A stretch of 5,017 nt of DNA, taken from Syntrophales bacterium. GTDB taxonomy: Bacteria; Desulfobacterota; Syntrophia; Syntrophales; UBA5619. A model generated the notes under the pieces. The model was not told the DNA's origin and searched no databases. It saw nothing but the letters and a program-made list of their open reading frames with translations. Positions within the stretch are counted from its first letter, which is position 1; each line of letters starts with the position of its first letter. Positions 4,717 through 5,017 of the stretch are shown piece after piece. Position numbers and translations under genes: made by a program. The stretch spans positions 1-5,017 of the forward strand of contig JALNYO010000074.1 of NCBI GenBank assembly GCA_023229765.1, given 5' to 3'.

Positions 4717-4746
4717 ATTATAAATGATAATCTAATGAAATGTCAA
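4717..4746 (-). promoter_or_regulatory. Consensus promoter of the abiE operon, predicted leaderless
   Basis: On the minus strand, a perfect -35 TTGACA (4746-4741), an 18-nt spacer and a perfect -10 TATAAT (4722-4717). With the usual 6-nt gap from the -10 box, +1 falls on the A of the abiEi ATG (4710). The AT-rich spacer and -10 contain an imperfect inverted repeat ('attatc'/'tataat'), a possible AbiEi site. Confidence 0.75.
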
Positions 4747-4760
4747 GGACGGTCGAAAAA

Positions 4761-4784
4761 GAAGACCTGACCCCCAAAACTTGA
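4761..4784 (-). repeat. Motif I copy d
   Basis: On the minus strand 'gttttgggggtcaggtcttc' joins the G-run end of motif I (as in copy a) with its 'gtcaggtctt' core (as in copy c). It starts directly after the TAG of the upstream gene remnant and ends 14 nt before the abiE -35 box. Confidence 0.65.
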
Positions 4785-4919
4785 CTATTTTTGCAACTCT
4801 TCCCGCTCGATAGCCAAGGTCCGCCCCGCGCCTTGGGCTGCGTAGCCCCACTTGATGAGAGTGAAGGCAGGCTGCCCGTCTGGCCCCGGGGCGATTGCCA
4901 GTGGCGACCTGGAATTGTA
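4785..4919 (-). pseudogene. C-terminal remnant of an unrecognised gene, probably frameshifted
   Basis: This is a 44-codon open frame ending in TAG at 4785-4787. It includes 'SPLAIAPGPDGQPAF' and 'IKWGYAAQGAGRTLAIEREE'. Third codon positions are clearly G/C-rich, which is coding-like. An in-frame TAA lies at 4920-4922. A different frame is open from the window edge at about 5016 (reading '..FIPREEDSVTSHTMFVPPALIQ') and runs through this region. One explanation is a single gene entering from the right whose frame shifted near 4920; if so, the 3' part of the other frame is only a shadow. I do not recognise the product. It stops exactly where motif I copy d begins. The 4920-5017 part is AT- and purine-rich on the minus strand, and I see no other gene in it. 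Confidence 0.35.
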
Positions 4920-5017
4920 TTAAAGCTGGCGGGACGAACATGGTGTGTGACGTAACTGAGTCTTCTTCCCTGGGAATAAATTTATAAATATTCTTCTTCG
5001 GTTTTCTTCGTTTTGTT

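Noticed and set aside
4732..4941. A 69-codon minus-strand frame upstream of abiEi as a complete gene
   Set aside because: It reads through motif I and the abiE promoter, while an overlapping frame has better codon third positions and stops before the repeat. At most its upstream part may belong to a frameshifted gene.

Overview
This is an accessory, repeat-rich stretch of a bacterial chromosome in which every gene I can support lies on the minus strand. It probably comes from a Gram-negative bacterium: one protein has a clear Sec signal peptide, promoters match the sigma-70 consensus, and short palindromes with 'gtcattcccg' or 'gtcatttcga' arms are common in proteobacterial and Desulfobacterota-like genomes. 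That lineage guess is weak inference, since no phylogenetic marker gene is present.

Layout, in the direction of transcription (high to low coordinates). At 4785-4919 there is a coding-like C-terminal remnant of an unrecognised gene, possibly frameshifted, with its 5' part outside the window. Next is an AbiE-type toxin-antitoxin (TA) pair: AbiEi antitoxin/regulator (4111-4710), then AbiEii nucleotidyltransferase toxin (3332-4123). It is followed by an AbrB-type antitoxin (2934-3185) and a PIN-domain toxin (2530-2937) in VapBC order, then a DUF3368 PIN-like toxin (1656-2189) and a UPF0175 antitoxin (1391-1687), with the toxin gene first. A small secreted protein of unknown function follows (806-1330). 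Last is the 5' part of a metallophosphoesterase (94-507), cut off before its last metal-binding motif.

Three different TA modules stand in a row, each with its own recognisable promoter. Between them, and at both ends of the array, lie members of a few short repeat families: motif I ('ggtcaggtcttg...ttagcgtttt' read on the minus strand), motif II ('taattagggacagagc' read on the minus strand), and 119-131 bp palindromic elements ending in '...ctttgaa' / 'ttcaaag...' inverted repeats. Repeat sequence supplies the stop codon and last residues of AbiEii and the UPF0175 protein, and the stop of the broken phosphoesterase. One palindromic element (2351-2481) sits inside a motif II-motif I composite. 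The second composite, at 3290-3354, shows the uninterrupted arrangement, which makes the first look like a real insertion.

The TA families themselves are known. The less ordinary points are the cassette-like arrangement with shared repeat borders, a consensus AbiE promoter placed so that transcription would start at the A of the ATG (a leaderless mRNA), and the toxin-first order of the DUF3368/UPF0175 pair. I see no tRNA, rRNA, CRISPR array or intact transposase gene.
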